DNA of 5,575 nucleotides from Woeseia sp964560775 (GCA_964560775.1 CAZLNH010000100.1:1-5575); one strand, 5' to 3'; positions 1 through 5,335 are shown, counted from the first letter of the stretch. The notes: generated from the sequence alone by a model not told the origin. Numbers and translations are program-made.

Positions 1-109
1 GCAATACGGCGTTATCCGCCGTGTAGTCAATCGTGACTGGAATTGCGAATGCGCCGGCGCTCAAAGTCAGCGTGAAAACAGCCAGCAGTGTGCGGGTTAG
101 AAGTCGCAT
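1..109 (-). CDS. Exported protein, N-terminal part only (possible PEP-CTERM family)
   Basis: Only the first 36 codons are inside the window; the gene continues past the left edge. The start at 109 is supported by a purine-rich Shine-Dalgarno (AGAAGGGG, 123-116) six bases before the ATG. The product begins MRLLTRTLLAVFTLTLSAGAFA followed by IPVTIDYTADNAVL. This is a clear Sec signal peptide: basic N-region, hydrophobic core at about residues 8-18, and an AFA cleavage site near residue 22. The mature start resembles those of many PEP-CTERM exoproteins, but the diagnostic C-terminus is not visible. The promoter region shares its sigma-54 elements, activator motif and leader design with the complete PEP-CTERM gene at 684-1265, which is the main reason to infer the same family. 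Exported status is well supported; family membership is an inference. Confidence 0.75.
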   Translation of the reverse strand, partial: MRLLTRTLLAVFTLTLSAGAFAIPVTIDYTADNAVL

Positions 110-147
110 GACGTTCCCCTTCTTATATGTTCTTATGTCCAATGAGC

Positions 148-164
148 TGCAACGATCGTGCCAG
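148..164 (-). promoter_or_regulatory. Sigma-54 (RpoN) -24/-12 promoter of the exported-protein gene
   Basis: The minus strand reads CTGGCACGATCGTTGCA, matching the RpoN consensus YTGGCACG-N4-TTGCW at every fixed position. The -24 GG lies at 162-161 and the -12 GC at 150-149, with the required 12-base offset between them. Transcription should start near 137, giving a leader of about 28 bases that contains the AGAAGGGG ribosome site before the ATG at 109. Sigma-54 promoters need an upstream-bound activator ATPase; a candidate site lies at 224-246. Confidence 0.85.
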
Positions 165-223
165 CCCGCCGACCCTGTTTCAGATCAGGCGGTTACGCAA
201 AGCTGCGAAATCGGGCACCGGGG

Positions 224-246
224 AATTGTAAAGCAGCCCGACAGTC
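224..246 (-). promoter_or_regulatory. Putative upstream activator site, copy 1
   Basis: This 23-bp segment fits GA-N2-GTCGGG-N4-TTTACA-N-TT on the minus strand. The same pattern occurs at 1405-1427 upstream of the other sigma-54 promoter. Sixty bases separate it from the -24 element, a normal distance for a bacterial enhancer-binding protein. It starts six bases past the stop codon of the small ribbon-helix-helix gene. PEP-CTERM genes in several proteobacteria are known to be controlled by RpoN with the PrsK/PrsR pair, so PrsR is a reasonable candidate to bind here; that assignment is inferred. Confidence 0.6.
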
Positions 247-252
247 CGAAAG

Positions 253-486
253 CTACAACGCCCCGCGGAGCTGCAGGTTCCTGACGGCATCGTCGAACGG
301 GAAGTCCGCCTCCACGACCCTGGCTGCGAATGTGTCGACATCGAAGGCGTCTTCGGCGAGCGCGGCACGGACGGCGTCGTTGACTAGATCCGATATGCTC
401 TGGTTCGTCTCTGAGGCCTTTAGCCGAAGCTGGCGATAAAGGGCTGCGTCGAAGTGGACGGTGGCATGTTTACTTTGTTTATTCAT
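253..486 (-). CDS. Ribbon-helix-helix (CopG-like) antitoxin/regulator, apparently without a toxin
   Basis: A 77-residue protein. Residues about 7-45 (ATVHFDAALYRQLRLKAS, then ETNQSISDLVNDAVRAALAE) have the beta-strand, helix, helix layout of ribbon-helix-helix DNA-binding domains, including the T-Q-S-I-S-D-L turn. The acidic tail (EDAFDVDTFAARVVEADFPFDDAVRNLQLRG) resembles the toxin-wrapping tails of RelB/ParD-like antitoxins. Such antitoxins usually sit directly upstream of a RelE/ParE-type toxin. Here the 143 bases after the stop contain only the control region of the next gene, so no toxin is present. No Shine-Dalgarno precedes the ATG: the sense strand reads ACCTCCA before it, with GGAGG on the other strand. 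Upstream lies a 48-bp tandem repeat array. It could be an orphan antitoxin or a free-standing repressor. The family call is firm; the role is unknown. Confidence 0.75.
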   Translation of the reverse strand: MNKQSKHATVHFDAALYRQLRLKASETNQSISDLVNDAVRAALAEDAFDVDTFAARVVEADFPFDDAVRNLQLRGAL

Positions 487-498
487 TGGAGGTACCGT

Positions 499-683
499 TA
501 CGAGATCGCCACGTCGCTTCGCTCCTCGCGACGACGGACGGGGTTTTGTGAGGTAGCCACGTCGCTTCGCTCCTCGCGACGACGGACGGGCTTTTGTGAG
601 GTAGCCACGTCGCTTCGCTCCTCGCGACGACGGACGGGCTTTTGTGAGGTCGCCACGTTGCTTCGCTCTTCGCGATGACGGGG
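499..683 (-). repeat. Tandem array of four 48-bp REP-like units (cluster I)
   Basis: The GCCACGTCGCTTCGCTCC segment (or its close variant) recurs at 508, 556, 604 and 652, an exact 48-base period. The first three units are almost identical. The fourth is diverged (GTTGCTTCGCTCTTCGCG) and ends next to the PEP-CTERM stop codon at 684. All four units point the same way, as the reverse complement of the window's repeat consensus. The period is a multiple of three, so the array keeps a frame open with a 16-residue periodic translation; this is not a credible protein. It fills the whole gap between the PEP-CTERM gene and the ribbon-helix-helix gene. The near-identity of the inner units suggests recent local expansion. 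Confidence 0.9.
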
Positions 684-1265
684 TTACGCGCGCCGCCGGG
701 CGAGACGAATACCGAGCAATCCGAGGCCCAGCAGGGCCAGCGTGCCGGGTTCCGGTACTACGGCGGTCGATGATGACCAGCCCATGGACGATCTGCCGGC
801 CTGATCCAGCGTGAAAGTCCAGGTGCCATCCGTATCGCTGTAGCCGGTTGCCGAAACGTAGCCGTTGCCCTCCAGCGAAAGAATGGTGCTCGTCTGAGTC
901 ACGACCGTGAACGCGTCGACGGCAAACTGATAAACATTGTCACCGAGCATTATCTGCCACAACGGATGCGCCGGTGTCGACGGCGAAAAGACGAAGTCAA
1001 AGAACGTCGCGTCCGTCAGAATCGGAATCGCGTCGAAGTCATCCGACGTGCCCATGACGAAAATTAGCAGGCTGTTGTCGAAATCGATGCCGGTAGCGTC
1101 ACCGATCCCGATACCGCCGGTCGGCGTTGCCGTGCCGTCGACGCCGGCGAACGAGATATCGCCTTCGAAGAACGGCAGCGCGATCGGTTCTGCGAATGCG
1201 TTGGTGCCGGCGAAAAGCAGTATGGCCGTAATGGCACCGAGTTGACGCCTGATCCTTGCGGTCAT
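684..1265 (-). CDS. PEP-CTERM sorting-domain exoprotein
   Basis: A 193-residue secreted protein. The start at 1265 is chosen because it follows GAAGGGA by six bases and opens directly with a signal peptide (MTARIRRQLGAITAILLFAG, cleavage after TNAFA near residue 25); an upstream in-frame ATG at 1355 would bury that signal and precede the promoter. The mature part is cysteine-free and rich in Gly, Asp, Ser and Thr. Residues 131-155 contain GNGYVSATGYSDTDGTWTF, a Gly-rich segment of a kind often seen in PEP-CTERM proteins. The C-terminus has the full tripartite sorting signal: VPEPG at 170-174, a hydrophobic stretch at about 175-188, and a basic ARRRA tail. Family knowledge says exosortase (EpsH/XrtA type) cleaves this tail and the protein goes to the surface or exopolysaccharide matrix. 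No exosortase gene lies in the window. The specific function is unknown. Confidence 0.93.
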   Translation of the reverse strand: MTARIRRQLGAITAILLFAGTNAFAEPIALPFFEGDISFAGVDGTATPTGGIGIGDATGIDFDNSLLIFVMGTSDDFDAIPILTDATFFDFVFSPSTPAHPLWQIMLGDNVYQFAVDAFTVVTQTSTILSLEGNGYVSATGYSDTDGTWTFTLDQAGRSSMGWSSSTAVVPEPGTLALLGLGLLGIRLARRRA

Positions 1266-1317
1266 GGAGAGTCCCTTCAATTGTGTAATGCGAAAGCGAA
1301 TGTCTTGCCCACAACAA

Positions 1318-1334
1318 TGCAATCGTGATGCCAA
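1318..1334 (-). promoter_or_regulatory. Sigma-54 (RpoN) -24/-12 promoter of the PEP-CTERM gene
   Basis: The minus strand reads TTGGCATCACGATTGCA. It keeps TTGGCA at -24 (GG at 1332-1331) and TTGCA at -12 (GC at 1320-1319) with the strict 12-base offset; only the CG after TTGGCA departs from consensus. The predicted start near 1307 gives a leader of about 42 bases holding the GAAGGGA ribosome site. The gene at 1-109 has an even better sigma-54 promoter, which strengthens both calls. Confidence 0.8.
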
Positions 1335-1404
1335 TTTGCAAAACACATTCGGCAACAGTGACTTGCAGACTCACGACCAGTGCGTTGCTGCTGCGCGTAA
1401 ACGC

Positions 1405-1427
1405 AACTGTAAATGCCCCCGACGCTC
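1405..1427 (-). promoter_or_regulatory. Putative upstream activator site, copy 2
   Basis: A second 23-bp match to GA-N2-GTCGGG-N4-TTTACA-N-TT, identical to copy 1 (224-246) at all 16 fixed positions and in the same orientation to its promoter. Seventy-one bases separate it from the -24 element, against 60 for copy 1; the 11-base difference is about one helical turn, so both sites face the same side of the DNA as their promoter. The binding protein is probably a sigma-54 activator of the PrsR kind (inferred). Confidence 0.6.
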
Positions 1428-1436
1428 GCGTTTTCA

Positions 1437-1457
1437 GCCGTGTGCTCCGCACACGGC
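1437..1457. other. Perfect 9-bp hairpin
   Basis: GCCGTGTGC and GCACACGGC form a perfect 9-bp stem around a TCC loop. It directly abuts the 11-bp dyad at 1458-1485 with no gap. No T-tract follows on either strand, so it is not a standard intrinsic terminator. On the minus strand it lies 40-odd bases past the stop of the phosphomannomutase relic, so it may be a leftover of that gene's 3' end. Confidence 0.6.
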
Positions 1458-1485
1458 GCGAACTGTGAACTGCGTCACAGTTCGC
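1458..1485. promoter_or_regulatory. Perfect 11-bp dyad containing a CRP-family consensus core
   Basis: GCGAACTGTGA and TCACAGTTCGC are exact reverse complements separated by ACTGCG. The inner 22 bp (1461-1482) read AACTGTGA-N6-TCACAGTT, matching the TGTGA-N6-TCACA core of CRP/Vfr/Clp sites with perfect symmetry. It lies about 125 bases upstream of the -24 element of the PEP-CTERM gene and some 360 bases upstream of sat. It may be an operator for a CRP-family regulator. The alternative is a stem-loop from the 3' end of the lost phosphomannomutase gene, whose relic stop codon is 12 bases away; the missing T-tract argues against a classic terminator. Confidence 0.55.
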
Positions 1486-1495
1486 AATCGCGCGC

Positions 1496-1545
1496 CGTCA
1501 CTTCAGCGACGAGATAACGCCAGGAACTTCGTCCGTTCTTCCCGT
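1496..1545 (-). pseudogene. Relic of the 3' end of a phosphomannomutase gene
   Basis: The minus strand ends an open frame with RTDEVPGVISSLK and a TGA at 1500-1498. The intact manB in this window ends KTDEVLAVISSLN and TGA. Aligned without gaps, 1496-1545 and 3331-3380 match at 39 of 50 bases, in the same frame, with the same stop position and a shared CG after it. Upstream of this tail (above 1540) the sequence is a REP-like repeat, so the body of the gene is missing. The changes are spread over codons, so this is an old paralogue or ortholog copy rather than a recent duplication. Its short length limits certainty. Confidence 0.6.
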
Positions 1546-1731
1546 CATCGCGAGGAGCGAAGCGACGTGGCGACCTCGCACACCCCCGTTATCGCGAGCC
1601 CGAAAGGCGTGGCGACCTTGTGCAGCTTGTGACCCTGCCAACCGGTACGAGATCGCCACGGCGCTTTGCGCCTCGCGACGACCAGGGGCTACGAAATCAC
1701 AGCTGCGCTGCGCGCACGGCGTGATTACCGG
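1541..1731. repeat. REP-like repeat cluster II (two direct, one or two inverted units)
   Basis: Direct units lie at 1541-1578 (standard AGCGAAGCGA core) and 1585-1620 (variant core GCCCGAAAGGC). After a linker containing CCTGCCAACCGG comes an inverted unit at 1647-1683 whose core is the perfect stem GGCGC-TTT-GCGCC (1660-1672). A further segment at 1691-1731 looks like a heavily diverged inverted unit with an outer AATCAC/GTGATT pair. The cluster starts at the phosphomannomutase relic and ends in the sat upstream region. The units at 1585-1683 form an inverted pair of the REPIN type. Confidence 0.8.
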
Positions 1732-1734
1732 TTC

Positions 1735-1740
1735 TATACT
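1735..1740 (+). promoter_or_regulatory. Weak candidate -10 element for sat
   Basis: TATACT resembles a sigma-70 -10 box and lies 109 bases before the sat start, just after the last diverged repeat unit. No recognisable -35 hexamer is found 16-18 bases upstream, so this is only a tentative placement. Confidence 0.2.
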
Positions 1741-1835
1741 TGCACCAAAGCTCCCGGGACACCGAACCCAGGCATCAAAGCCAAAGACAAGAGGCAATGG
1801 CACAACAAACAGCAACCAACGCAACTGGCACGGCG

Positions 1836-1842
1836 TAAGGAG
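1836..1842 (+). promoter_or_regulatory. Ribosome binding site fixing the sat start
   Basis: TAAGGAG stands six bases before the ATG at 1849. The open frame extends upstream to 1666 through repeat-derived sequence, so this strong Shine-Dalgarno decides the start. Confidence 0.85.
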
Positions 1843-1848
1843 ATCCAC

Positions 1849-3039
1849 ATGATCAAGCCACACGGAGCAACGACCCTGAAGCCGTTGCTGGTCGCCGATT
1901 CCGCCGAGCACGCCCGGCTTCAGAAAGACGCCGAATCACTGCCGTCGATGGTGCTGAGCTCGGCCGCCGCGGGCAACGCCGTGATGCTCGGCAGCGGCTA
2001 TTTCACGCCGCTCGACGGCTTCATGGACCTGTCCGATGCACTCGCCGTCGCCGATTCAATGCACACGACCGACGGTGTGTTCTGGCCTGTACCAGTCGTC
2101 AACCTGACGCATGATGCGGTACAGATTACCGGCGCCGGGCGCATTGCACTGCGGGATCCGAACGTCGAAGGACAGCCGGTCATCGCGGTGATGGACGTCG
2201 AGGACATCGAAAAAGCCAGCGACCAGAAGCTCGGGAGTATTGCGAAAAAGGTATTCGGCACGACCGACCGGGCACACCCGGGTGTCAACACTTTCCTGTC
2301 GCAAGGCAACTACTGCGTGTCCGGCCCGATCAAGGTGCTCAACCTGAGCTACTTCGAAACGAACTTCGCCGGCATTTTCCGCACTGCGGTGGAGATTCGC
2401 AGCGAGATCAAGGCGCTCGGCTGGGACAAGGTGGTGGCGTTCCAGACGCGTAATCCCATGCACCTGGCGCACGAGGAACTGTGTCGCATGGCCAAGGAGC
2501 GGCTGGGCGCAGACGGCATCGTCATTCACATGCTGCTCGGCCAGCTCAAGGCAGGCGACATTCCCGCCGACGTCCGCTATGCCGCGATCCGCGCCATGGT
2601 CGACAAGTACTTCCCGCCGAACACGGTGCTGGTCAACGGCTACGGTTTCGACATGCTGTATGCCGGGCCGCGCGAGGCCCTGCTGCACGCCGTATTCCGC
2701 CAGAACATGGGCGCGACGCATCTCATCGTCGGCCGCGACCATGCGGGCGTCGGCGACTACTATGGCCCGTTCGACGCCCAGGCGATTTTCGATACTGTCC
2801 CGGAGGATGCACTCGAAATTGAGATTTTCGCCGCGGACCACACCGCCTGGTCGAAGAAACTCAACCGCATCGTGATGATGCGCGAGGCGCCGGACCACAT
2901 GCCGGAGGACTACGTAGTCCTGTCGGGGACCAAGGTGCGTGAGATGCTGAGCCAGGGCATCGCGCCGCCGCCGGAGTTCTCACGCCCGGAAGTGGCCCGG
3001 ATCCTGATGGCGTACTACCAGGCCCGACTGGTGCCATAA
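1849..3039 (+). CDS. sat: ATP sulfurylase (sulfate adenylyltransferase), stand-alone Sat type
   Basis: A 396-residue cytoplasmic enzyme (EC 2.7.7.4) that interconverts ATP plus sulfate with APS plus pyrophosphate. The N-terminal PUA-like part covers about residues 1-165 and the nucleotidyltransferase core follows. Catalytic motifs are intact: QTRNPMHLAHE at 199-209 (the RNP-x-H-x-x-H signature), GRDHAGVG at 295-302, and LSGTKVREML at 358-367. There is no C-terminal APS-kinase extension. It is therefore the homo-oligomeric Sat type of sulfur-oxidising and sulfate-reducing prokaryotes, not the CysD/CysN heterodimer. In sulfur oxidisers it runs towards ATP and sulfate; it can also serve assimilation. 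No aprAB, APS kinase or transporter gene lies in the window, so the direction in this organism is undecided. The gene is monocistronic in appearance, convergent with manB, with repeats beginning at its stop codon. Confidence 0.96.
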   Translation: MIKPHGATTLKPLLVADSAEHARLQKDAESLPSMVLSSAAAGNAVMLGSGYFTPLDGFMDLSDALAVADSMHTTDGVFWPVPVVNLTHDAVQITGAGRIALRDPNVEGQPVIAVMDVEDIEKASDQKLGSIAKKVFGTTDRAHPGVNTFLSQGNYCVSGPIKVLNLSYFETNFAGIFRTAVEIRSEIKALGWDKVVAFQTRNPMHLAHEELCRMAKERLGADGIVIHMLLGQLKAGDIPADVRYAAIRAMVDKYFPPNTVLVNGYGFDMLYAGPREALLHAVFRQNMGATHLIVGRDHAGVGDYYGPFDAQAIFDTVPEDALEIEIFAADHTAWSKKLNRIVMMREAPDHMPEDYVVLSGTKVREMLSQGIAPPPEFSRPEVARILMAYYQARLVP

Positions 3040-3296
3040 CCCCGTCATCGCGAGGAGCGCAGCGACGTGGCGACCTCGTACACCCCCCGTCATAGCGAGG
3101 AGCGAAGCGACGTGGCGACCTCGTACCGACACCACCTCTGCCAATCTGTGCGAGATTGCCACGACCTCCTTCGGAGGCCTCGCAATGACGCACTACCCCG
3201 TCATCGCGAGGAGCGCAGCGACGTGGCGACCTCGTTCTGATTGGCAACGTTACCGGCGGTGCAAGATCGCCACGCCCTTCGGGCTCGCGATGACGG
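3040..3296. repeat. REP-like repeat cluster III between convergent sat and manB
   Basis: Five units: direct at 3041-3080, 3086-3124 and 3197-3235; inverted at 3151-3190 and 3261-3296. The inverted units carry different perfect core stems, CCTCC-TTC-GGAGG (3165-3177) and GCCC-TTC-GGGC (3274-3284). Units at 3086 and 3151 form an inverted pair around a linker with CTCTGCCAATC; those at 3197 and 3261 form another with a diverged linker. The first unit begins at the base after the sat stop codon. Lying between convergent genes, the cluster could fold in either transcript and act as a bidirectional 3' barrier or stabiliser; no T-tracts are seen. Confidence 0.88.
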
Positions 3297-3332
3297 GCCG
3301 TGCGATCTCGGCAATTCGCTGTCTGCGTACCG

Positions 3333-4685
3333 TCAATTCAGCGATGAGATGACGGCCAGGACCTCGTCCGTTTTTTCCTTCATCAACGCAATATCCCCAC
3401 GACTCTCGACATTCAGCCGAATCACCGGCTCGGTATTCGACATGCGAATATTGAAACGCCAGTTCTCAAACTCGAAACTGTAGCCGTCAAGGTCATCGAC
3501 ACTGATGGCTTCACCGGCATAGCGATCATGCAATGCTTTCAGCGTTGCCGCCGCGTCCGCCACTTCGCGGTTGATCTCGCCGCTCGCCGGGTAGCGTGCG
3601 ATGCGTTCGCCGACCAGTTCCGATAACGGCTTGCCCGTCAGGCTGATCAGCTCGGCGACCAGCAGCCACGGAATCATGCCGCTGTCGGCGTAGGAGAACT
3701 CACGGAAATAATGATGCGCGCTCATCTCGCCGCCGTAGACGCCGTCGACCTTGCGCATTGTTTCCTTGATGAACGAATGGCCGGACTTGCTTAGCACCGG
3801 CTCGCCGCCGGCGGCGATGACCATGTCCTGCGTGTTCCACGTCAGCCGTGGATCGTGCACGACCTTGCCGCCGGGATTCCTGGACAGGATGCTCTCGGCG
3901 AGCAGGCCGACGATGTAATAGCCATCGACAAAAGCGCCTTTCTCGTCAAAGAAGAAGCAACGATCAAAATCGCCGTCCCACGCGATGCCGAGATCGGCGC
4001 CGTTCTCCTTGATGGCCGCGATCGTCGGCGCACGGTTTTCCTCGAGCAGCGGGTTCGGTACACCGTTCGGGAACGTGCCGTCTGGCACGTGATGGATGCG
4101 GATAAACTCGAATGGTAGAAACGACGCGAGGCCATCAACACCGAGGCTCGCGCAGCCGTTGCCGGAGTTGACGACGAGCTTCAGCGGCTTGAGTTTTTTG
4201 ACGTTGATGTAGCCAAGCAGGTGCTTGATGTAGTCGTCGTAGATATCGACGTCCTTGCGCGTGCCCCGCGTCTTACCCTGGTAGCGCTCATCGCGCTCGG
4301 CCAGCGCACGGATTTCCTTCAGGCCGGTGTCGCCGCTGATCGGCCTGGCGTCTTCACGGACGATCTTCAGGCCGTTGTAGTCAGCCGGGTTGTGGCTGGC
4401 GGTGATCATGATGCCGCCATCGGCCTTCAGCAGGGCGGTGGCGAAGTAGACCATCTCGGTGCCGGACAGGTCGATGTCCAGCACGTCGACGCCGGCCTCC
4501 ATCAGCCCCTCGGCCACCGCGTCCGCGAACTCCTCGCTCGACAACCGCATGTCGCGGCCGATGACGACTGTCTTGGCTTTTAAGAACTCGCCAGTGGCGT
4601 TGGCAATACGGCGCGCAATGTCCGGGTTCAGCTGGTTCGGAATCTGGCCGCGAATGTCGTAGGCCTTGAAACAATCAATATTCAT
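3333..4685 (-). CDS. manB: Phosphomannomutase, ManB/CpsG type
   Basis: A 450-residue alpha-D-phosphohexomutase (EC 5.4.2.8) that converts mannose-6-phosphate to mannose-1-phosphate, the precursor of GDP-mannose for exopolysaccharide and O-antigen sugars. All four family signatures are present: the phosphoserine loop TASHNP (Ser97), the metal loop DGDFDR (237-242), the sugar-binding GEMSAHHYF (319-327), and the phosphate-binding RMSNTEPVIR (414-423). The start MNIDCFKAYDIRG and runs such as YYIVGLLAE, DSGMIPWLLVAEL and FPNGVPNPLL closely resemble enterobacterial CpsG/ManB as I know it, which favours mannose over glucose specificity; a dual PMM/PGM role (AlgC-like) cannot be excluded. No Shine-Dalgarno precedes the ATG: the sense strand has GCCTCCTGC, with AGGAGG on the other strand. 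No manC or gmd lies in the window. A relic of a related 3' end is at 1496-1545. Confidence 0.95.
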   Translation of the reverse strand: MNIDCFKAYDIRGQIPNQLNPDIARRIANATGEFLKAKTVVIGRDMRLSSEEFADAVAEGLMEAGVDVLDIDLSGTEMVYFATALLKADGGIMITASHNPADYNGLKIVREDARPISGDTGLKEIRALAERDERYQGKTRGTRKDVDIYDDYIKHLLGYINVKKLKPLKLVVNSGNGCASLGVDGLASFLPFEFIRIHHVPDGTFPNGVPNPLLEENRAPTIAAIKENGADLGIAWDGDFDRCFFFDEKGAFVDGYYIVGLLAESILSRNPGGKVVHDPRLTWNTQDMVIAAGGEPVLSKSGHSFIKETMRKVDGVYGGEMSAHHYFREFSYADSGMIPWLLVAELISLTGKPLSELVGERIARYPASGEINREVADAAATLKALHDRYAGEAISVDDLDGYSFEFENWRFNIRMSNTEPVIRLNVESRGDIALMKEKTDEVLAVISSLN

Positions 4686-4774
4686 GCAGGAGGCTCGCTC
4701 GTTTGTGTCGGAATCCGAGGCACATTAAACCAGAAAGCGCTGGATGACTGGAACACCCGTCGTCGCAACCCCCC

Positions 4775-4915
4775 GCGTCATCGCGAGGAGTGCAGCGACG
4801 TGGCGATTCCCCGTCGTCGCGAGGAGCGCAGCGACGTGGCGACCTGGTGAATCCCGTGACTCTGCCAATCCGCACGAGATTGCCACGGCCGCCTCCGGCG
4901 TCCTCGCAATGACGG
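4775..4915. repeat. REP-like repeat cluster IV, left flank of the GIY-YIG gene
   Basis: Direct units at 4775-4808 and 4810-4847, 36 bases apart, then a linker with GACTCTGCCAATCCG and an inverted unit at 4874-4915 with the core stem GCCG-CCTC-CGGC (4888-4899). The pair at 4810-4915 is about 90% or more identical by eye to the pair at 5406-5510 on the other side of the GIY-YIG gene, including linker and core. The next 118 bases (4916-5033) hold only a C-rich and then A/C-rich leader with no motif I can name. Confidence 0.9.
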
Positions 4916-5033
4916 GGGGGAGGGGCGGGCGACTCCCCATATCTCCCCCTCTCCACAACTTTCACGCCTGTCCCCGGAAATCCAACGTTCCTACCCTTAA
5001 GCCAAAACCCTCCAACAACACACAAGTATCCAA

Positions 5034-5327
5034 ATGGAACGCCAACCGGCCGTGTACATCGTCACCAACAAACCGAACGGCGTCTTGTACATCGGCGTGA
5101 CCCGCTACCTCCCGGGCCGCATCTGGCACCACAAGACAAAACAAGTCAAAGGCTTCACCAGCCGCTACAACCTCGACAAGCTTGTCTACTTCGAACTCTT
5201 CGACACCATGTACGACGCGATCACGCGAGAAAAGCAGCTGAAGAAAGGACCGAGAAGAAGAAAGGTGCAATTGATTGAGTCGATGAATCCCGAATGGCGG
5301 GATTTGTTTGGTGATATTTGCGGGTGA
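5034..5327 (+). CDS. Small GIY-YIG domain endonuclease-like protein
   Basis: A 97-residue protein that is almost entirely a GIY-YIG nuclease domain, near the usual 90-100 residues for this stand-alone family. The first half-motif is VYIVTN (Tyr8) and the second is LYIGVT (Tyr19). The catalytic Arg is probably Arg29 in LPGRIWHH, the metal-binding Glu is Glu66 in AITREKQLKK, and NPEWRDL (Asn85) closes the domain. All active-site residues therefore appear intact. Family members are predicted single-domain nucleases, mostly of unknown role. No Shine-Dalgarno precedes the ATG; the start is set by the conserved spacing to VYIV. The gene stands alone, and both sides carry closely matching composite REP-like repeats; the first downstream unit begins eight bases after the stop. 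This layout recalls REP-associated transposase genes, but a link between this nuclease and the repeats is inferred. Confidence 0.9.
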   Translation: MERQPAVYIVTNKPNGVLYIGVTRYLPGRIWHHKTKQVKGFTSRYNLDKLVYFELFDTMYDAITREKQLKKGPRRRKVQLIESMNPEWRDLFGDICG

Positions 5328-5335
5328 CGACGAAT

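Noticed and set aside
110..252. Toxin gene downstream of the ribbon-helix-helix protein
   Set aside because: No frame in this interval encodes a RelE/ParE-like protein; the space is taken by the activator motif and sigma-54 promoter.
454..678. Open frame with a 16-residue periodic translation through cluster I
   Set aside because: The periodicity comes from a 48-bp noncoding repeat whose length is a multiple of three; the translation (ATSLRSSRRR type) recurs in every REP-like cluster and has no start signal.
499..683. CRISPR array
   Set aside because: Regular 48-base period, but the interval between repeats is itself repeated, so there are no unique spacers, and no cas gene is present. Cluster V (35-base period) fails for the same reason.
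1266..1355. Longer start of the PEP-CTERM protein at 1355
   Set aside because: It would put 30 residues before a clear signal peptide and start upstream of the predicted sigma-54 transcription start; the ATG at 1265 has a good ribosome site.
1825..1840. Sigma-54 promoter before sat
   Set aside because: CTGGCACG is a perfect -24 half, but the -12 position reads AAGG rather than TTGC, and it overlaps the ribosome binding site.
1666..1848. Sixty-one-residue N-terminal extension of Sat
   Set aside because: The extension is translated repeat and leader sequence, and a strong TAAGGAG precedes the ATG at 1849, which gives the usual Sat length.
2056..2898. Long antisense open frame of 280 codons within sat
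   Set aside because: It is a shadow of the sat coding frame in GC-rich DNA, with no recognisable domain and no ribosome site; Sat motifs prove the plus strand is coding.
2861..3247. Open frames through repeat clusters III, IV and V (also 4744-5100, 5186-5508)
   Set aside because: They consist of REP-like repeat translation (RSPRRCAPRDDG and similar) and overlap real genes only at their ends.
3040..3332. Classic intrinsic terminators for sat and manB
   Set aside because: Several hairpins are present but none is followed by a T-tract, so only a general 3' structural role can be suggested.
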